DNA of 64,000 nucleotides from Sinotaia quadrata (Eukaryota; Mollusca; Gastropoda; Architaenioglossa; Viviparidae): the NCBI GenBank assembly GCA_028829895.1, contig CM054182.1, forward strand, positions 13,846,001-13,910,000, read 5' to 3'. A program made the position numbers and the translations under genes. Below, in pieces: positions 1-11,574 of the stretch (its first letter is position 1; the number at the start of each line of letters is the position of its first letter). The notes under the pieces are model-generated. The model had not been told where the DNA came from. It saw nothing but the letters and a program-made list of their open reading frames with translations, and did no database searches.

Positions 1-371
1 TAGTTCCAGAGAAAGAGGATTAGGAGTAGGAATAGGAGTTCCTAGGAGAAAGAAGATTAGGAGTAGTACTAGTAGTTCCGAGGAGAAAGAAGAGTAGGAG
101 GAGTAGTTCCAAGAGAAAGAAGATTAGAAGTAGTAGTAGGAGTAGTTCCAGAGAAAGAGGATCAGGAGTAGGAATAGGAGTTCCTAGGAGAAAGAAGATT
201 AGGAGTAGTAGTAGGAGTAGTTCCAGGAGAAAGAAGATTAGGAGTAGGAATAGGAGTTCCTAGGAGAAAGAAGATTAGGAGTAGGAATAGGAGTTCCTAG
301 GAGAAAGAAGATTAGGAATAGTAGTAGGAGTAGTTCCAGGAGAAAGAAGACTAGGAGTAGGAGTAGAATGA
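1..371. repeat. Purine-rich minisatellite array
   Basis: Degenerate tandem units of roughly 45 to 50 bp, each built from an AGGAGAAAGAAGATTAGGAG core followed by AGTAGTAGT or GGAATAGGAG variants. Almost every base of the + strand is A or G apart from TTCC and T spacers. The array runs off the left edge of the window. No coding signal is seen. Confidence 0.9.
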
Positions 372-511
372 TGATAAGGAGAATGAAGTTTAAAGTACAT
401 ACATATTGTCTCTGTTCAACATGTTCTCTTTATTGACAAATAAAACATAAATACATGTATATATAATGTATTTGATTGTATGAAAAATATGACAGAAACA
501 AGGACTAATGA

Positions 512-1315
512 TAGGTTTAAAAACTGTTGGTAAGTCCACATATTGTTACAAGTACTAGTGATAGGTTCAAAAACAGTTCATAAGTTCACACATTGTTACA
601 AGTATTATTGATAAGTTCAAGTACTCTTAATAGATTCAAGTACTGTTGAAAGGTTCAAGTACTCTTAATAGGTTCAAGTACTGTTGAAAGGTTCAAGTAC
701 TCTTAATAGGTTCAAGTACTGTTGAAAGGTTCAAGTACTCTTAATAGGTTCAAGTACTGTTGAAAGGTTCAAGTAGTTTGATAGGTTCAAGAACTCTTGA
801 TAGGTTTAAGTACTGTTGATAGGTTCAAGTGTTATTGACAGCTTCAAGTACTGTTGATAGGTTCATGTACTGTTGATAGGTTCAAATACTCTTAATAGTT
901 TCAAGAATTCTTAATAGGTTCATGTACTATTGATAGGTTCATGTACTGTTGGTAGGTTCAAGTACTCTTGATAGGCTCAGATACTGACAGATTCAAGTAC
1001 TATTGATAGGTTCAAGTACTGTAGATAGATTCAAGTATAGGTTCAAGTACTATTGATAGGTTCAAGTACTCTTAAGGTTCAAGTACTATTAATAAGTTCT
1101 AATACTGTTGATAAGTTTATGTACTCTTGTTAGGTTCAATTACTATTAATAGGTTCAAATACTAGTGATAGGTTCAAGTTTTCTTGATAGGCTCAGTAAT
1201 ACGACAGATTCAAGTATTATTAATCGGTTCATGTACTATTGATAAGTTCAAATTACTGTTGATAGGTTCAAGTTCTCTTTATAGGCTCAGATATTGGCAG
1301 ATTCAAGTACCATTA
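512..1315. repeat. 19-20 bp minisatellite (GGTTCAAGTACTGTTGATA type)
   Basis: About forty imperfect copies of a unit close to ATAGGTTCAAGTACTGTTG. Part of the array (about 640-770) is a higher-order alternation of TACTCTTAATAGG and TACTGTTGAAAGG forms. The repeated GGTTCAAGT resembles a tRNA B-box by chance; no A-box or tRNA fold accompanies it. Confidence 0.9.
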
Positions 1316-1849
1316 TGAAGAAAAAGAATAACTGCAAAATTTAAAATTAGCATTTCTTGTTAAATTGAGAGATGCTTAGTATACTTGTACATAGATTATA
1401 TAAACTGTTAGCATGCATACTTCTAATCGGCTAAATTTAGACTTTTATAATTAATATTTATCAATACTTGCATAAAAATACAAAACCTTTGTTTTTCACT
1501 CTGCAATAAACACGTTTCGCATTAATTTACATTAATTCTAAAAGTAAAAGGTAACTAACTTTGTTGAGATGTATCCTTGATAAATTTTTATTGCATTATA
1601 AAAAGAATAAAAGTAACATTTCAATGTAGAATATTAAATTGATACAATAAACTATTCTTAACAGCAGTTGTCCCTCATAAAAAGTTTTCATTGGAGTAGT
1701 TTTATTCATTTAATCCTTCCCTCACTTCCTCAAGTGCTGCTTTTAGTGGTCGGTTGGTCATGTGGGGGACGCTTCCGGCTTCCGCCCTTTCGCGAGGTTT
1801 TAGTGGAACGTCAAGAATGCTTTTATATAGGGCTAACAAGAGTCCTTCT
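1316..1849. other. Gene-free stretch with a short GC-rich block
   Basis: Mostly AT-rich unique sequence. A compact GC- and CpG-richer block lies at about 1735-1815 and stands out from its surroundings. It has no paired splice sites and no convincing reading frame in either direction, so I assign no function. Confidence 0.5.
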
Positions 1850-2275
1850 TTGAACAGGAACACTTTGGAGTTCAGTTACTAGAGTCCTACTGTATACAGG
1901 AACACTTGTTACTAGAGTCCTACTGTATACAGGAATACTTTGGAGTTCAGTTACTAGAGTCCTACTGTATACAGGAATACTTTGGAGTTAAGTTACTAGA
2001 GTCCTACTGTATACACGAACACTTTGGAGTTCAGTTACTAGAATCCTACTGTATACTGGAACACTTGGGAGTATAGTTACTAAGAGTCCAAATTTATACA
2101 GGAATGCTTTAAGGTGTAGTTTCTGAGAGTCCTAATTTATACAGGAATGCTTTGGAGTACAGTTACCCAAAGTCCAACTTTATACAGGTTTACTTTGGAG
2201 TATAGTAACTAAGAGTCCTAAGTTTGAATACTTTGGAGTGTAGTTACTAAGAGTCCTACTTTGAATACTTTCCTC
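1850..2275. repeat. 42-bp minisatellite
   Basis: About ten copies of a 42-bp unit of the form GAGTCCTACTGTATACAGGA followed by ACACTTTGGAGTTCAGTTACTA. The copies decay toward the right end. A CATG/TG-rich simple repeat follows at about 2326-2372. Confidence 0.9.
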
Positions 2276-2643
2276 TTTTCCAAGAAACATAAATTTACAC
2301 GATTCAAATTTGAAAATGCATGTGTGTATGTGCATGCATGCATGCATGAGTGTGTGTGTGTGTTGGGGGGGGGATGTGAACGTGAGAAAAATAGAAATTG
2401 TTTATCTGCTGCTGTCATTTTTTACTTAACGTTTGTTCTTACTGGAAAAATAACCATGATAATATGATATACATACTTTTGTTCTTTAATGAAAAATAAC
2501 TATGATTATGTAATACACATAGAAATTCACTGTGTGTTTTGAATCCACATTAAGCTGAGAATTATGTGATCTCATTGTGAGTTTTGTAACCACACTGAGC
2601 TGAGTATTATGTAAACTCACTAACTCTGTACTTTGTTTTGCAG

Positions 2644-2683
2644 CCACCAACTTGCAGACAGATACAAATGGCCTATTAATACG
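2644..2683 (+). CDS. Gene 1, internal 40-nt exon
   Basis: A 40-nt exon between a good acceptor (ctttgttttgcag) and donor (gtaaga). Frame 0 contains a stop. The frame starting after two bases is open, reads TNLQTDTNGLLI and ends with CG. The next exon (5385) begins with G, completing CGG for Arg and keeping the frame into the long terminal exon. The preceding exon must end with one base of a codon and is not visible here, so it probably lies left of the window. A second AG at 2656-2657 would shift the frame and is disfavoured. Function unknown; the assignment rests only on splice signals and phase. Confidence 0.55.
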
Positions 2684-2782
2684 GTAAGATGAAATTAGTG
2701 GACAGAGATAAATATTGAAAAGTAAGGTGACATTATTGGACAGAAAGCAATATTGAAAAAATAAGATGATATACATTGTATA

Positions 2783-3085
2783 TGTCAGTATATGATATGT
2801 GAGACATTCATTGATATGTTAGACATGTCATTGTGTGTTATGTTAGTCATGTCAGTAATGATATGTGAGACATTCATTGATGTTAGATATGTCAGTATAT
2901 GATATGTGAGACATGCAATATGTTTGACATGCCATTATATGATATACGAGACATGCATTGATATCTTAGACATGTCAGTATATGATATGTGAGACATTCA
3001 TTGATATGTTAGACATGTCATTATGTGTTATGTTAGTCATGTCAATATATGATATGGGAGACCTGTATTGATACGTTAGACACAT
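2783..3085. repeat. Degenerate minisatellite (GATATGTTAGACATGTCA type)
   Basis: Irregular tandem copies built from GATATGTTAGACATGTCA and GATATGTGAGACATTCATT, lying in the intron of gene 1. About 300 bp of non-repetitive AT-rich intron follow, with nothing recognisable. Confidence 0.85.
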
Positions 3086-3397
3086 CTCTGCACCATATGT
3101 AAGACTTTATATTTAAATTGGTGAATGTCCTGTGTTTTATTATTTAGCCGGGTGTGTTTGTATGATAAATTGAACATTTGATACATTCGTCAAGCGTATT
3201 TGTGAGATAAAATGGACAGGCGATAAGTCAGCAGAGGCGACAGTATGATGAGATGGACATTTGATAAGTTAGCCAAGTGAATTATTTTATGTGGAGTTGG
3301 ACATATCCACTTTCTTAGTGATATTAGTTAAACGTATGTCTTTCAGTGATATATTAATGAAATAGGTGTGTGTGTATTTTTGTTAGATATATGTACC

Positions 3398-4969
3398 TGT
3401 GACACAACACACTAGGTTTTGGTTATGATTATTATTTAATCATCCATAACTAATTACAAGTGATGATAATCTCAATGTATGTTATTGTTAATTCCCCAGA
3501 CGACACCACTCGTCTCTCTCACGTGGCGGATATTACGGGCGCTGTAAGCTTTTTCTCTCTTCCACAACATTAAAGACAAACATTTACCGTCACATAATAT
3601 TTTCCTAGGTGGAAAACGTCTTACCAAAGGAGAAGATAAATCCGTCTTTAATCTATATTTAGCAAGCCCCCATCAACCCACTATCTCTCCAACATATTGT
3701 TATCAATATGTGTAAGAATGTCAATAAATGTAACAATAAATTTATTAAATCAACAATCAAATATAAAACATATGAATATAATCATAAGAGCATTAACATT
3801 TACATCACTTCACAACAATATTCATTTAACGCTATAATCAAGTTTATGGATATCATTCATCACAGAAATGAGAATGGGGTTTTAGAGTGTTAATTAAAGT
3901 CAATGTACATAACCTTTTCAAAGATGGCTGGTGTCACTAGCATATGTTCACAATCATGCAGTTTGCAACAAGTCACTGTCTTTCTTATTTAGATGATGGT
4001 CCAGTGTACCCCTTGGGGCACTTTACACAACTGTTCCAAAATCTTCGATGCACTCACAAAGCACACCAAGGAGAATCATCTGGAACTTAACAAGAACAAT
4101 CAAAACACATCACCGTGTTTAAGAATCTTCGTGTGCACTATTCAGCACACTGCAAGGATTGTTCAAAATAATCTTCAGGAATTCTCGAGACCAATCTAAT
4201 GCTTCCATTTTCGCAATATTGGCTCTTGAATGGAATTCATGGGAATCAACTTACAGCAACATGTTTACTAATAAGTTTGACGACAATACAGGATTCACAC
4301 AACAAATCAAGCATCAAAGAACAAAAATGGATGCACTTTTCTCTGTCAAAATCAAATTAAATTAAGTTCCTTTCTCTCTTACAAACATTCTCAACTGACA
4401 AAAAGCCTGCAAACAATATTCATTAGCCCGATACACACACGCAGCTTAGGAAATATACTACCAAGCAAAATTCACAAGTACAATTACAACGTAATCAAAT
4501 TATTGAACATAGAAATAATGGTTCAATTACATAAAGCATTCTATAATTCAAATCATAGATCAATAGCAAGCATGTGTGAAATATTTCTAAGTCCATTCTT
4601 TCTTTATCAGTCAGTTAACTTACCATAAGCTAAATATCGCCTTTATGACAGGACTAAGTTTCGTCAAAATAAAAGGGATTAGAAGAGAGGACTTCTTCAA
4701 CAAAGTAACTTTCAGTCCATCCCCATCGGATGAAATTGTTATGAACAAGTGTGAAACTATTAGTCAGAAGTACAACTCATCCAGTTGGAACTGGTTTGGA
4801 TTGCATCAGCAATTTCTAGCATATTCTCCCTCTGAGTTGTTTACTCCAACTCTTGGCATTTACAAAAATATCATCAAAAGTAATGCCCAAGATCGAAACA
4901 CTTTGACATTTAACAATTTATATAACAATTAAGTTTAGAAATAAGAATAGGCAAATTTATGCTGCCACA
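3398..4969 (+). repeat. R1 interspersed repeat, copy A (full length)
   Basis: First of nine pieces of an interspersed repeat in this window, about 1.57 kb long. It begins TGTGACACAACAC and ends TTTAGAAATA...GCTGCCACA. The 5' part has an ATT-rich stretch, then CATCCATAACTAATTACAAG, then a conserved block with CGTCTCTCTCACGTGGCGGA. The 3' part carries CTCATCCAGTTGGAACTGG. Its ends share only a short imperfect inverted match (TGTGACA and TGTGGCA). No transposase, reverse transcriptase or tRNA-like promoter is seen, so the class is unknown. It lies in the intron of gene 1. The short frame at 4645-4932 inside it is also seen in copy B but broken in copies C and G. Confidence 0.85.
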
Positions 4970-4973
4970 ATAT

Positions 4974-5320
4974 CAAACAGGTGTGTGTACTGTAAGTGTA
5001 TATATCAAACAGGTGTGTTTACTGTAAGTGGTATATATCAAACGTGTGTGTACTATAAGTGTATATATATATCAAACAGGTGTATGTACTGTAATTGGTA
5101 TATATTAAACAGTTAAGTACTGTAAGTGATATATATCAAACAGGTGTGGGTACTGTAAGTGTTATATATTACACAGGTGTGGGTACTGTAAGTGTTATAT
5201 ATTACACAGGTGTGGGTACTGTAAATGTTATATATTAAACAGTTATGTACTATAAGTGGTATATATCAGACAGGTGTGTGAATTGTAAGTGGTATATGTT
5301 AAACAATTATATGTATTTGT
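4974..5320. repeat. 32-bp minisatellite
   Basis: About ten copies of a unit near ATATATCAAACAGGTGTGTG followed by TACTGTAAGTGT, directly abutting the end of R1 copy A. Each unit contains GTAAGT by chance; these are not treated as splice donors. Confidence 0.9.
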
Positions 5321-5384
5321 GGATAAATCTGTTTTTAAGCCTATGATTGAAATTTTACATTTTTCTTCATCTTTATTTTTTCAG

Positions 5385-5409
5385 GGAGATAGACAGCAAT
5401 ATTGATATG
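5385..5409 (+). CDS. Gene 1, 25-nt microexon
   Basis: A microexon with very strong signals: acceptor ctttattttttcag and a perfect donor gtaagt. Its 25 nt are one base completing the Arg codon begun at 2683, then eight codons reading EIDSNIDM. It ends in phase 0, as the terminal exon at 6626 requires. The joined reading across the two junctions is LIREIDSNIDMSSVDDR. Exons below about 30 nt are common in neuronal and membrane-protein genes of animals and are often alternatively used; whether this one is cannot be seen from sequence alone. Confidence 0.65.
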
Positions 5410-5479
5410 GTAAGTACTCTACATACATCTGTAACTGACAGCAACTAGTTGTCGTCCAGCACACCCCATTCTAATTAAT

Positions 5480-6265
5480 CAATTAATTAAATCTCCTTCT
5501 AATTTAACCCAGTATATCCCCTTCTAAATTAATCAAGTATACTCTCTTCAAATTAATTCAGTATACCCCTTTCTAAATTAATCCAGTGCACTCCTTTCTA
5601 CTTTTATCCACTATGCCCCTAGTAAGTGACAGTGACTAGTTGTCATACAGTATACTGTAATCCATCATACCCCTTTCTAATGAAATCCATCATACCCCTT
5701 TCTAATGAAATCCATCATACCCCTTTCTAATGAAATCCATCATACCCCTTTCTAATTAAATCCATCATACCCCTTTCTAATTAAATCCATCATACCCCTT
5801 TCTAATGAAATTCAACATACCCCTTTCTAATGAAATCCAACATACCCCTTTCTAATGAAATTCAACATACCCCTTTCTAATGAAATTCAACATACCTCTT
5901 TCTAATGAAATTCAACATACCCCTTTCTAATGAAATTCAACATACCCCCTCCTATTGAAATCCAACATACCTTTTCCATCATACCCCTTTTTCTAGTTCA
6001 ATTTGGCATGCATCTTTTAATTGATGATGACTAATTGTTGTCCAGCATACCTCTTTCAAATTTAAGCCAGCATTTTCCTTTCTAATTTATTACTGCATAA
6101 CTCTGTTAACAGATAGTGAATAACAGTAATTCAGCATAGTGGGTAATAGCAATCGAGAATACCCCTTGTAAATTATAAAGTGGGCTAAAGTAATCTACAT
6201 ACTCCTTGTAACTTATAAAGTGGGGTAAGTAATTAACGTACCCCTTGTAACTTATAAAGTGGGCT
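5480..6265. repeat. 25-bp minisatellite and related decayed copies
   Basis: The core at about 5659-5990 has some thirteen copies of a 25-bp unit, CATCATACCCCTTTCTAATG plus AAATC. It is flanked on the left by older, diverged TACCCCTTCTAAATTAATC copies. A second family of about 33 bp (CCCCTTGTAACTTATAAAGT plus GGGCTAAAG) lies at about 6145-6265. All are intronic to gene 1. Confidence 0.85.
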
Positions 6266-6625
6266 AAAATATATATATTGTATGAAAATGTAAGGATATG
6301 AATTTGTAATGAATTGTTACATTATTTCATTATTCTTGTTTTAATTTCTGGTTTAGATACTTAATTGATAAATGCTAATAAGAAGTTACTTTCTTTATTA
6401 CTTCTCAAGTCATTTTGACGTTCGATTTCTTTGACATGTGATGGATGCCTACTTACTGTAGTTTTAATTGGGTTCTTCAAGGATTGATGTGCTGCTTATA
6501 TTATTTCAAGCAAGACAATAAAATATTCGTCCTGAAGTACTTAATTAACAAATAATTAATTGTAGTGAAAAAATATCTACATCTCATATATGACATAATG
6601 TAGTTATTCTAAAATATGTTTTCAG

Positions 6626-8119
6626 TCTTCTGTTGACGATCGTTATAGCAGAAAGAAAATAAAAACTAAGGAAAGATCCAAGTCCCGGAACCGCTCGAGG
6701 TCAAAGTCCCGGGATCAACCAGAAGTCCATCACCACAAGAGACCTAATAAGTCAAAGAACAGCGATCGCTCATGGTCAAAGGGCAGCAGTCGATCTTCTT
6801 CTGATGATAGTACGTCTGACGAGCACCATTCCAGTCAAAAGTCAAACCGATTTCAAAAAGAAGACGACGAGCTAACACCTATCCTATCTATGCCAGGGGA
6901 CGTTATTCTTCGTGATTCCATGTTGCACCCTACTCCAGAGCGACAGCAATTTTCATACAAGATGGCGGATTCCACTCGCCCGTCCACTTCTATGTCGCTA
7001 CAGGAGCGAGACTACACCATGACATTTGAAGAAGAAGAGGTGGAACCTGAAAGTACTTCCATCATGAAATACTTTCTTCCCGCTTCCAGACTTGAAGAGG
7101 ATAAGCAAGATACAAGAACTTCTGACGACCTTGGCATTTCATCCCATAATACTTTAAACCCAGGGTTCCCTAAGCCAGGGCAGATTCCTAAAGAAGACTA
7201 TATGTCCATTACCTCGCACGAGGAATCGACAAGGAATCAAGACCCGATGCCTCAGATTATGACACCGCGTGAAGATTACCATTTGCAATTTGATTCCAAT
7301 ACCCAAGAATCTTCATTGTTATTCTCATCAGTTCCAAACGACTCTAATCATCACAGCCGAATCAAGAGTGAAGATGTAGGCAGTCATTTTGATAAGATAG
7401 ACCGCTCGGTCAATTTGACCACTGATTTTGTGCGTCCTCCTACTCCACCATTTGACGGGTTCGAATCGCCCGCATCGTCGGCATATCCATCCCGAGTACC
7501 AAGTAAGCGCCAGATTGAGTCGAGTACCTACAGGCCGCCGACTCCGCCACTGGACATTCCTTCTACTTTTATTGACGATGTTAATACTGCTCTTATGTCT
7601 TTGCATGCTGACCAGCAGCAGGCTCCGACTTCCAGAAATACAGAGCGAAACACACAGCAATCATCACAAGAAGCACTACGTACTGAAAGACCCGGGCTTT
7701 TTCAGGCAGGTCCGACACCAGCGTATGCATTTATGACAGAACTAAAACGGCGGCAGCGTTTTCCAAATGATGAAGACGATCTAGTTCCACAACTTCCCAC
7801 GCCACCAAGAAGCCCTTCGATTGACAGGAGACACAATCTGGAGGATAATGACAACGAACACAATCGAGAGCAAGATGAAGACACACCCTCTGGTCAGATC
7901 GCTGACAGAGCAAGGGTGTCGTTTGCAACAACCCCTCCTCAGATAATCCCTCGTGATTCAATGTCAGGGTCAACCACCTTTATGCCTCCAGACTACGACA
8001 TTGACCTACAGGTTTCACCTCCTCCTGCTTCACCGCCACCACCACCACCGCCACCACCACCTCCAGCACCACCTCCACCACCACCATCTCAACAAACAGA
8101 ATTAAAAACCAGACTCTAG
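6626..8119 (+). CDS. Gene 1, terminal coding exon: SR-like, PPTPP and polyproline tail with PDZ-type C-terminus
   Basis: The acceptor aaatatgttttcag at 6612-6625 opens a 1494-nt exon of 497 codons plus TAG. I do not recognise the protein. Exon residues about 9-32 are basic and Arg-Ser rich (KERSKSRNRSRSKSRD). Then come His/Lys/Ser-rich and acidic Ser-rich segments. Proline-directed motifs follow: two near-identical RPPTPP(F/L)D sites about 40 residues apart and LPTPPRSPS further on, plausible SH3/WW or MAP-kinase sites. Near the end is an almost unbroken run of prolines typical of EVH1 or profilin ligands. The last four residues are KTRL, and T-R-L fits the class I PDZ ligand S/T-X-hydrophobic. 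No enzyme domain or membrane span is seen. This composition suits the cytoplasmic tail of a membrane or scaffold protein (inference). A (TG)n tract follows about 75 bp after the stop. Confidence 0.85.
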   Translation, partial: SSVDDRYSRKKIKTKERSKSRNRSRSKSRDQPEVHHHKRPNKSKNSDRSWSKGSSRSSSDDSTSDEHHSSQKSNRFQKEDDELTPILSMPGDVILRDSMLHPTPERQQFSYKMADSTRPSTSMSLQERDYTMTFEEEEVEPESTSIMKYFLPASRLEEDKQDTRTSDDLGISSHNTLNPGFPKPGQIPKEDYMSITSHEESTRNQDPMPQIMTPREDYHLQFDSNTQESSLLFSSVPNDSNHHSRIKSEDVGSHFDKIDRSVNLTTDFVRPPTPPFDGFESPASSAYPSRVPSKRQIESSTYRPPTPPLDIPSTFIDDVNTALMSLHADQQQAPTSRNTERNTQQSSQEALRTERPGLFQAGPTPAYAFMTELKRRQRFPNDEDDLVPQLPTPPRSPSIDRRHNLEDNDNEHNREQDEDTPSGQIADRARVSFATTPPQIIPRDSMSGSTTFMPPDYDIDLQVSPPPASPPPPPPPPPPPAPPPPPPSQQTELKTRL

Positions 8120-8200
8120 GCACACTGCCTGCTTTAGGAAAATATAGAATATACTTTGATTTGCCTGTGAACGTATGTATGTATATGTGTATGTGAATGC

Positions 8201-8263
<63 letters not shown>

Positions 8264-9209
8264 TAACAAAATGTAGTATAGGATGTGTTTGAACATGAGT
8301 GTGTGTGTGTGTGTGTGTTTGCATGTGTGGTAGTGTGTATATTATTTTATTATGAGAAATATCATACTGGGCTGTTTGGGGTGAAAATTTCTTTTATTGT
8401 AATCAGAATATGACACGTGACTCATACTTTCAAATATTATTTTTTCTAATGAAATCCTCACTCCTAGAATTTAGATTTAGATTGTGTCTCATTCTAATTC
8501 TTATGCCCTAAAATATCTGGTTCTTACTAGTTCCTCACTATCAATTCGGATGTTAATTACTTAACTGGCTAAAGCTGATTGTTGTTCTTTCACTTAACAT
8601 TATTTATGACGTAAATCTTCATTGTAAAGAAGATCTTAGTTATCTGATATATTAAGTGTTATACATCAGATGAATGTTATTTTGTGCCCATCATACAAGA
8701 ATCATACAGCAATGCTGTATGCTTATTATGTTTATTTGTATGCACAGAAATATATAAAAACAAATGCCTCCCGGAACTGTCAAAATGACACTTATGAACT
8801 GGTTTAGAAAATCTAAAAGCCTGTGTTATCTAATTACCAAAGCTCCACCTTTATCTGTCTTTATGTGTAAACATATAAAACTTTCCTCTTTTTATGTCAA
8901 AAGGTTTAAAAGTAGCTATCAAATGTATAATGTTTCCAATTTTTATGTACGAAGCTCTACTCTTATACTTGTATCAAAAACTTTAAAGTCTTTCTCTATC
9001 ATTGCAGTTGTACAGTTTTGCTCAAAAGTGCCGTTTATGCATAATACAACAGATATTCATCAAAAGGAAATATGTATTTCATTTAAGTTTTTTAATCAAA
9101 ACATTGTAGAATATCTGACAAAGGGAGATTACTCACGAGGTTTACACGCACGTTGGCTATGAAATAGTTAAAGTAACAAAAGTAATAACTGGTTACAAGT
9201 GAGCTTAAA
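8120..9209 (+). other. Probable 3' UTR and downstream region of gene 1
   Basis: This follows the TAG at 8117-8119. It holds (TG)n microsatellites at about 8199-8258 and 8300-8320, then AT-rich unique sequence. A 132-codon open frame at 8764-9162 has AT-driven composition and no domain; I take it as chance. I find no clear AATAAA close to the stop; the first candidates are near 10.3 kb. Confidence 0.45.
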
Positions 9210-10370
9210 ATATCAGATAATGAAAACCCACAGATTTATCCGAATCCTATTTTATGCTTTGCAAAACCAAGAGATTTATCGAAATTATATTTTATGCTTT
9301 GCAAAACCAACAGATTTATCCAAATCATATTTTATGCATTGAGAAACCAACAGATTTATCCAAATCATATTTTATGCATTGAGAAACCAAGAGATTTATC
9401 CAAATCTTATTTTATGCATTGCAAGACCCATTGGAAAAGGACTGGTTTGGGAACTGGTTTGGGGTGGTCCTTACAACATTAGATTAATTATTCGTAAAAA
9501 CACTGGTTTGGGAAATGGCGTTTAGGAATTTCACAATATTAGATGTTAGTAAAATCATTGGTTCATCAACTGGCTTTTGTGGATCTTACAACATTAGATA
9601 TTGCTGAAAACACTGGTTTGGGAACTGGTTTTTGTGGATCTTAGAACATTATATTGGTGAAAGCAATGGTTTGGGAAATGGCTTAACTCTAAAAACTGGT
9701 TTTGGATTTTTTCAAAAATATGCTGATAAAATCAATGGCTTTTGAGGAATCTTACAATTTTAGGCATAGACACTGGTAAAATTACTGGCTTGGGATATTA
9801 AATTATAGACAAAGATTTAGAAGTCTTACAATTTAAACATTTGTAAAAGCAGTGGCTTTTACATTTCTTTCGAATTAGATAATAGTAAACCGCTTGGTAA
9901 AAAAGACAAATTTATTAAAGTCTTTAGCAGGGGATACGGATAAAATCACTAAATGGTAGTCAACATTGGACATTAGACTTCGGTAAAAACATTATTTTAT
10001 TGCAATCCTATAATTCAGGCATTCTTTTAAGCCATAATTTGGTAATAACTTTTAATATTAGACTTGGTCAAAACTACTGGTAGCAAATGTCAAATATTAG
10101 AATTTAGTAAAACTGCTGGATTGTAATAATCTTTAAGTATTAAGCTTTAATAATATTACAATATAGTTTGTGTGGGAATCTAACATAAATATTGTTTTTA
10201 ACTATTGAAAATCATAGCGGGTAATATGCCTTCAAACATTGGTCACTGATAACACTAATGGATGTATCTCTCAGCATTAGACATTGGCAAGTCCACTCCC
10301 TGATAATAAATAAACTGTCACTGGCAAAACCATTGGCTGATAGGAAGCTGTCGACATCAGACATTGGTTA
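9210..10370. repeat. 39-bp minisatellite passing into decayed copies
   Basis: At 9210-9425 about five copies of a 39-bp unit, CAGATTTATCCAAATCATAT followed by TTTATGCATTGAGAAACCA. From 9430 rightward a different, strongly decayed family repeats ACTGGTTTGGGAACTGGCTT and TTGGTAAAA-like words with spacing too irregular to define. Confidence 0.75.
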
Positions 10371-11174
10371 ATTCACTTTTGTGAATTAATTCACTTTTGA
10401 TGTTTAGAGCTATCTTTCTTTACAGCTAATTAACATTTTTTTAATTTATGCAACGAATTTTTGAATATTTTGTTTCAAACAAATATATTTTTTCTAAACT
10501 AAAATAAATAACTTCTTCACTTTAAACGGTGACGTAGAATTTAATGAGTACATGTGATAGCTATTTTATGGCTGTTTTATTATTAAATATTAACAGATTT
10601 GTTTGTTTTTATTATTAATAGTTTATCATTTGGTTGATAATTACTAATAGTATTAGAAATATAATTCAGTTGATAAATTATTTAATATTACTTATTAGAG
10701 ATTATTTCGTATGTCAGACTTAAGTATTAATTAACTCTATATTACTATTGTAAATTAAAACAAACTATTTAACATATGTTTGGGTATTTATCAGAAATAA
10801 TGTGTGCACTTGTGATAAATTTTGTTTGTGATAACAATGTGTGTTATGTATGTACACTTTATATTAATTGTAAACAAGGGGGGAAAGCACTGCATTTGGT
10901 ATAAATATATTTTATTTGGGTACACATTTTTATAAAGAGAATAAAGTATTTGAATTATTATATATAGCTGTTGTTTTGGCATATACATTGACTTTTACAT
11001 AGCCTTGATACAATGATGAAAAGCAAGGACGCTTGAACTTTACACATCTTTGATACAGTGTAAAAAAAAAAAAAGGTAAGTACGTCCCGATTTACATGTG
11101 TGATACTTCTGGTAAATATTCTTTACCCTGAATATTATATTTTGGGCTTGTCATATATTGCAAACATTATTTGC
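10371..11174. other. AT-rich intergenic sequence
   Basis: Low-complexity AT-rich DNA. There is a short poly-A run at about 11060 followed by GGTAAGTACG, which lacks an upstream open exon. I see no gene. Confidence 0.5.
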
Positions 11175-11530
11175 GGCAATGTGTATGATCTATCAACGGT
11201 GATGTGTATATGATAATGTCCTATCGGCGATGAACTGTAAGGCCTCTATATGGTGATAATGTATGTCCTATCGACGGGGAACTGTAAGCCCTCTATATGG
11301 TTATAATGTATGTCCTATCGACGGTGAATTGTAAGCCCTCTATATGGTTATAATGTATGTCCTATCGACGGGGAACTGTAAGCCCTCTATATGGTTATAA
11401 TGTATGTCCTATCGACGGTGAATTGTAAGCCCTCTATATGGTGATAATGTATGTCCTATCGACGGGGAACTGTAAGCTCTCTATATGGTGATAATATATG
11501 TCCAATCGAAACGGTGAACTGAGGGCCTTC
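11175..11530. repeat. 47-bp minisatellite
   Basis: Seven or so units of 47 bp, ATGGTTATAATGTATGTCCT followed by ATCGACGGTGAATTGTAAGC and CCTCTAT. GGGGAACTG and GGTGAATTG forms alternate in successive copies, giving a weak two-unit higher-order pattern. Confidence 0.9.
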
Positions 11531-11574
11531 TATAATTACGGTGACGTATTAGAAGGTAAAATATTTCTTCCCAA

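Noticed and set aside
4645..4932. Reading frame in R1 copy A resembling one in copy B at 44476-44667.
   Set aside because: The similarity is at DNA level between repeat copies; the same region in copies C and G is frameshifted or stopped, so there is no sign of protein-level constraint.
4985..5300. Repeated GTAAGT sites that could be splice donors.
   Set aside because: They belong to the 32-bp tandem unit and no open exon precedes them.
7980..8324. Minus-strand His/Thr-rich ORFs near 8.1-8.3 kb.
   Set aside because: Translation of the (TG)n microsatellite and of the reverse of the polyproline exon.
8764..9162. 132-codon + strand ORF after gene 1.
   Set aside because: AT-driven composition, no domain, no splice or promoter context; best explained as chance in 3' UTR or intergenic DNA.
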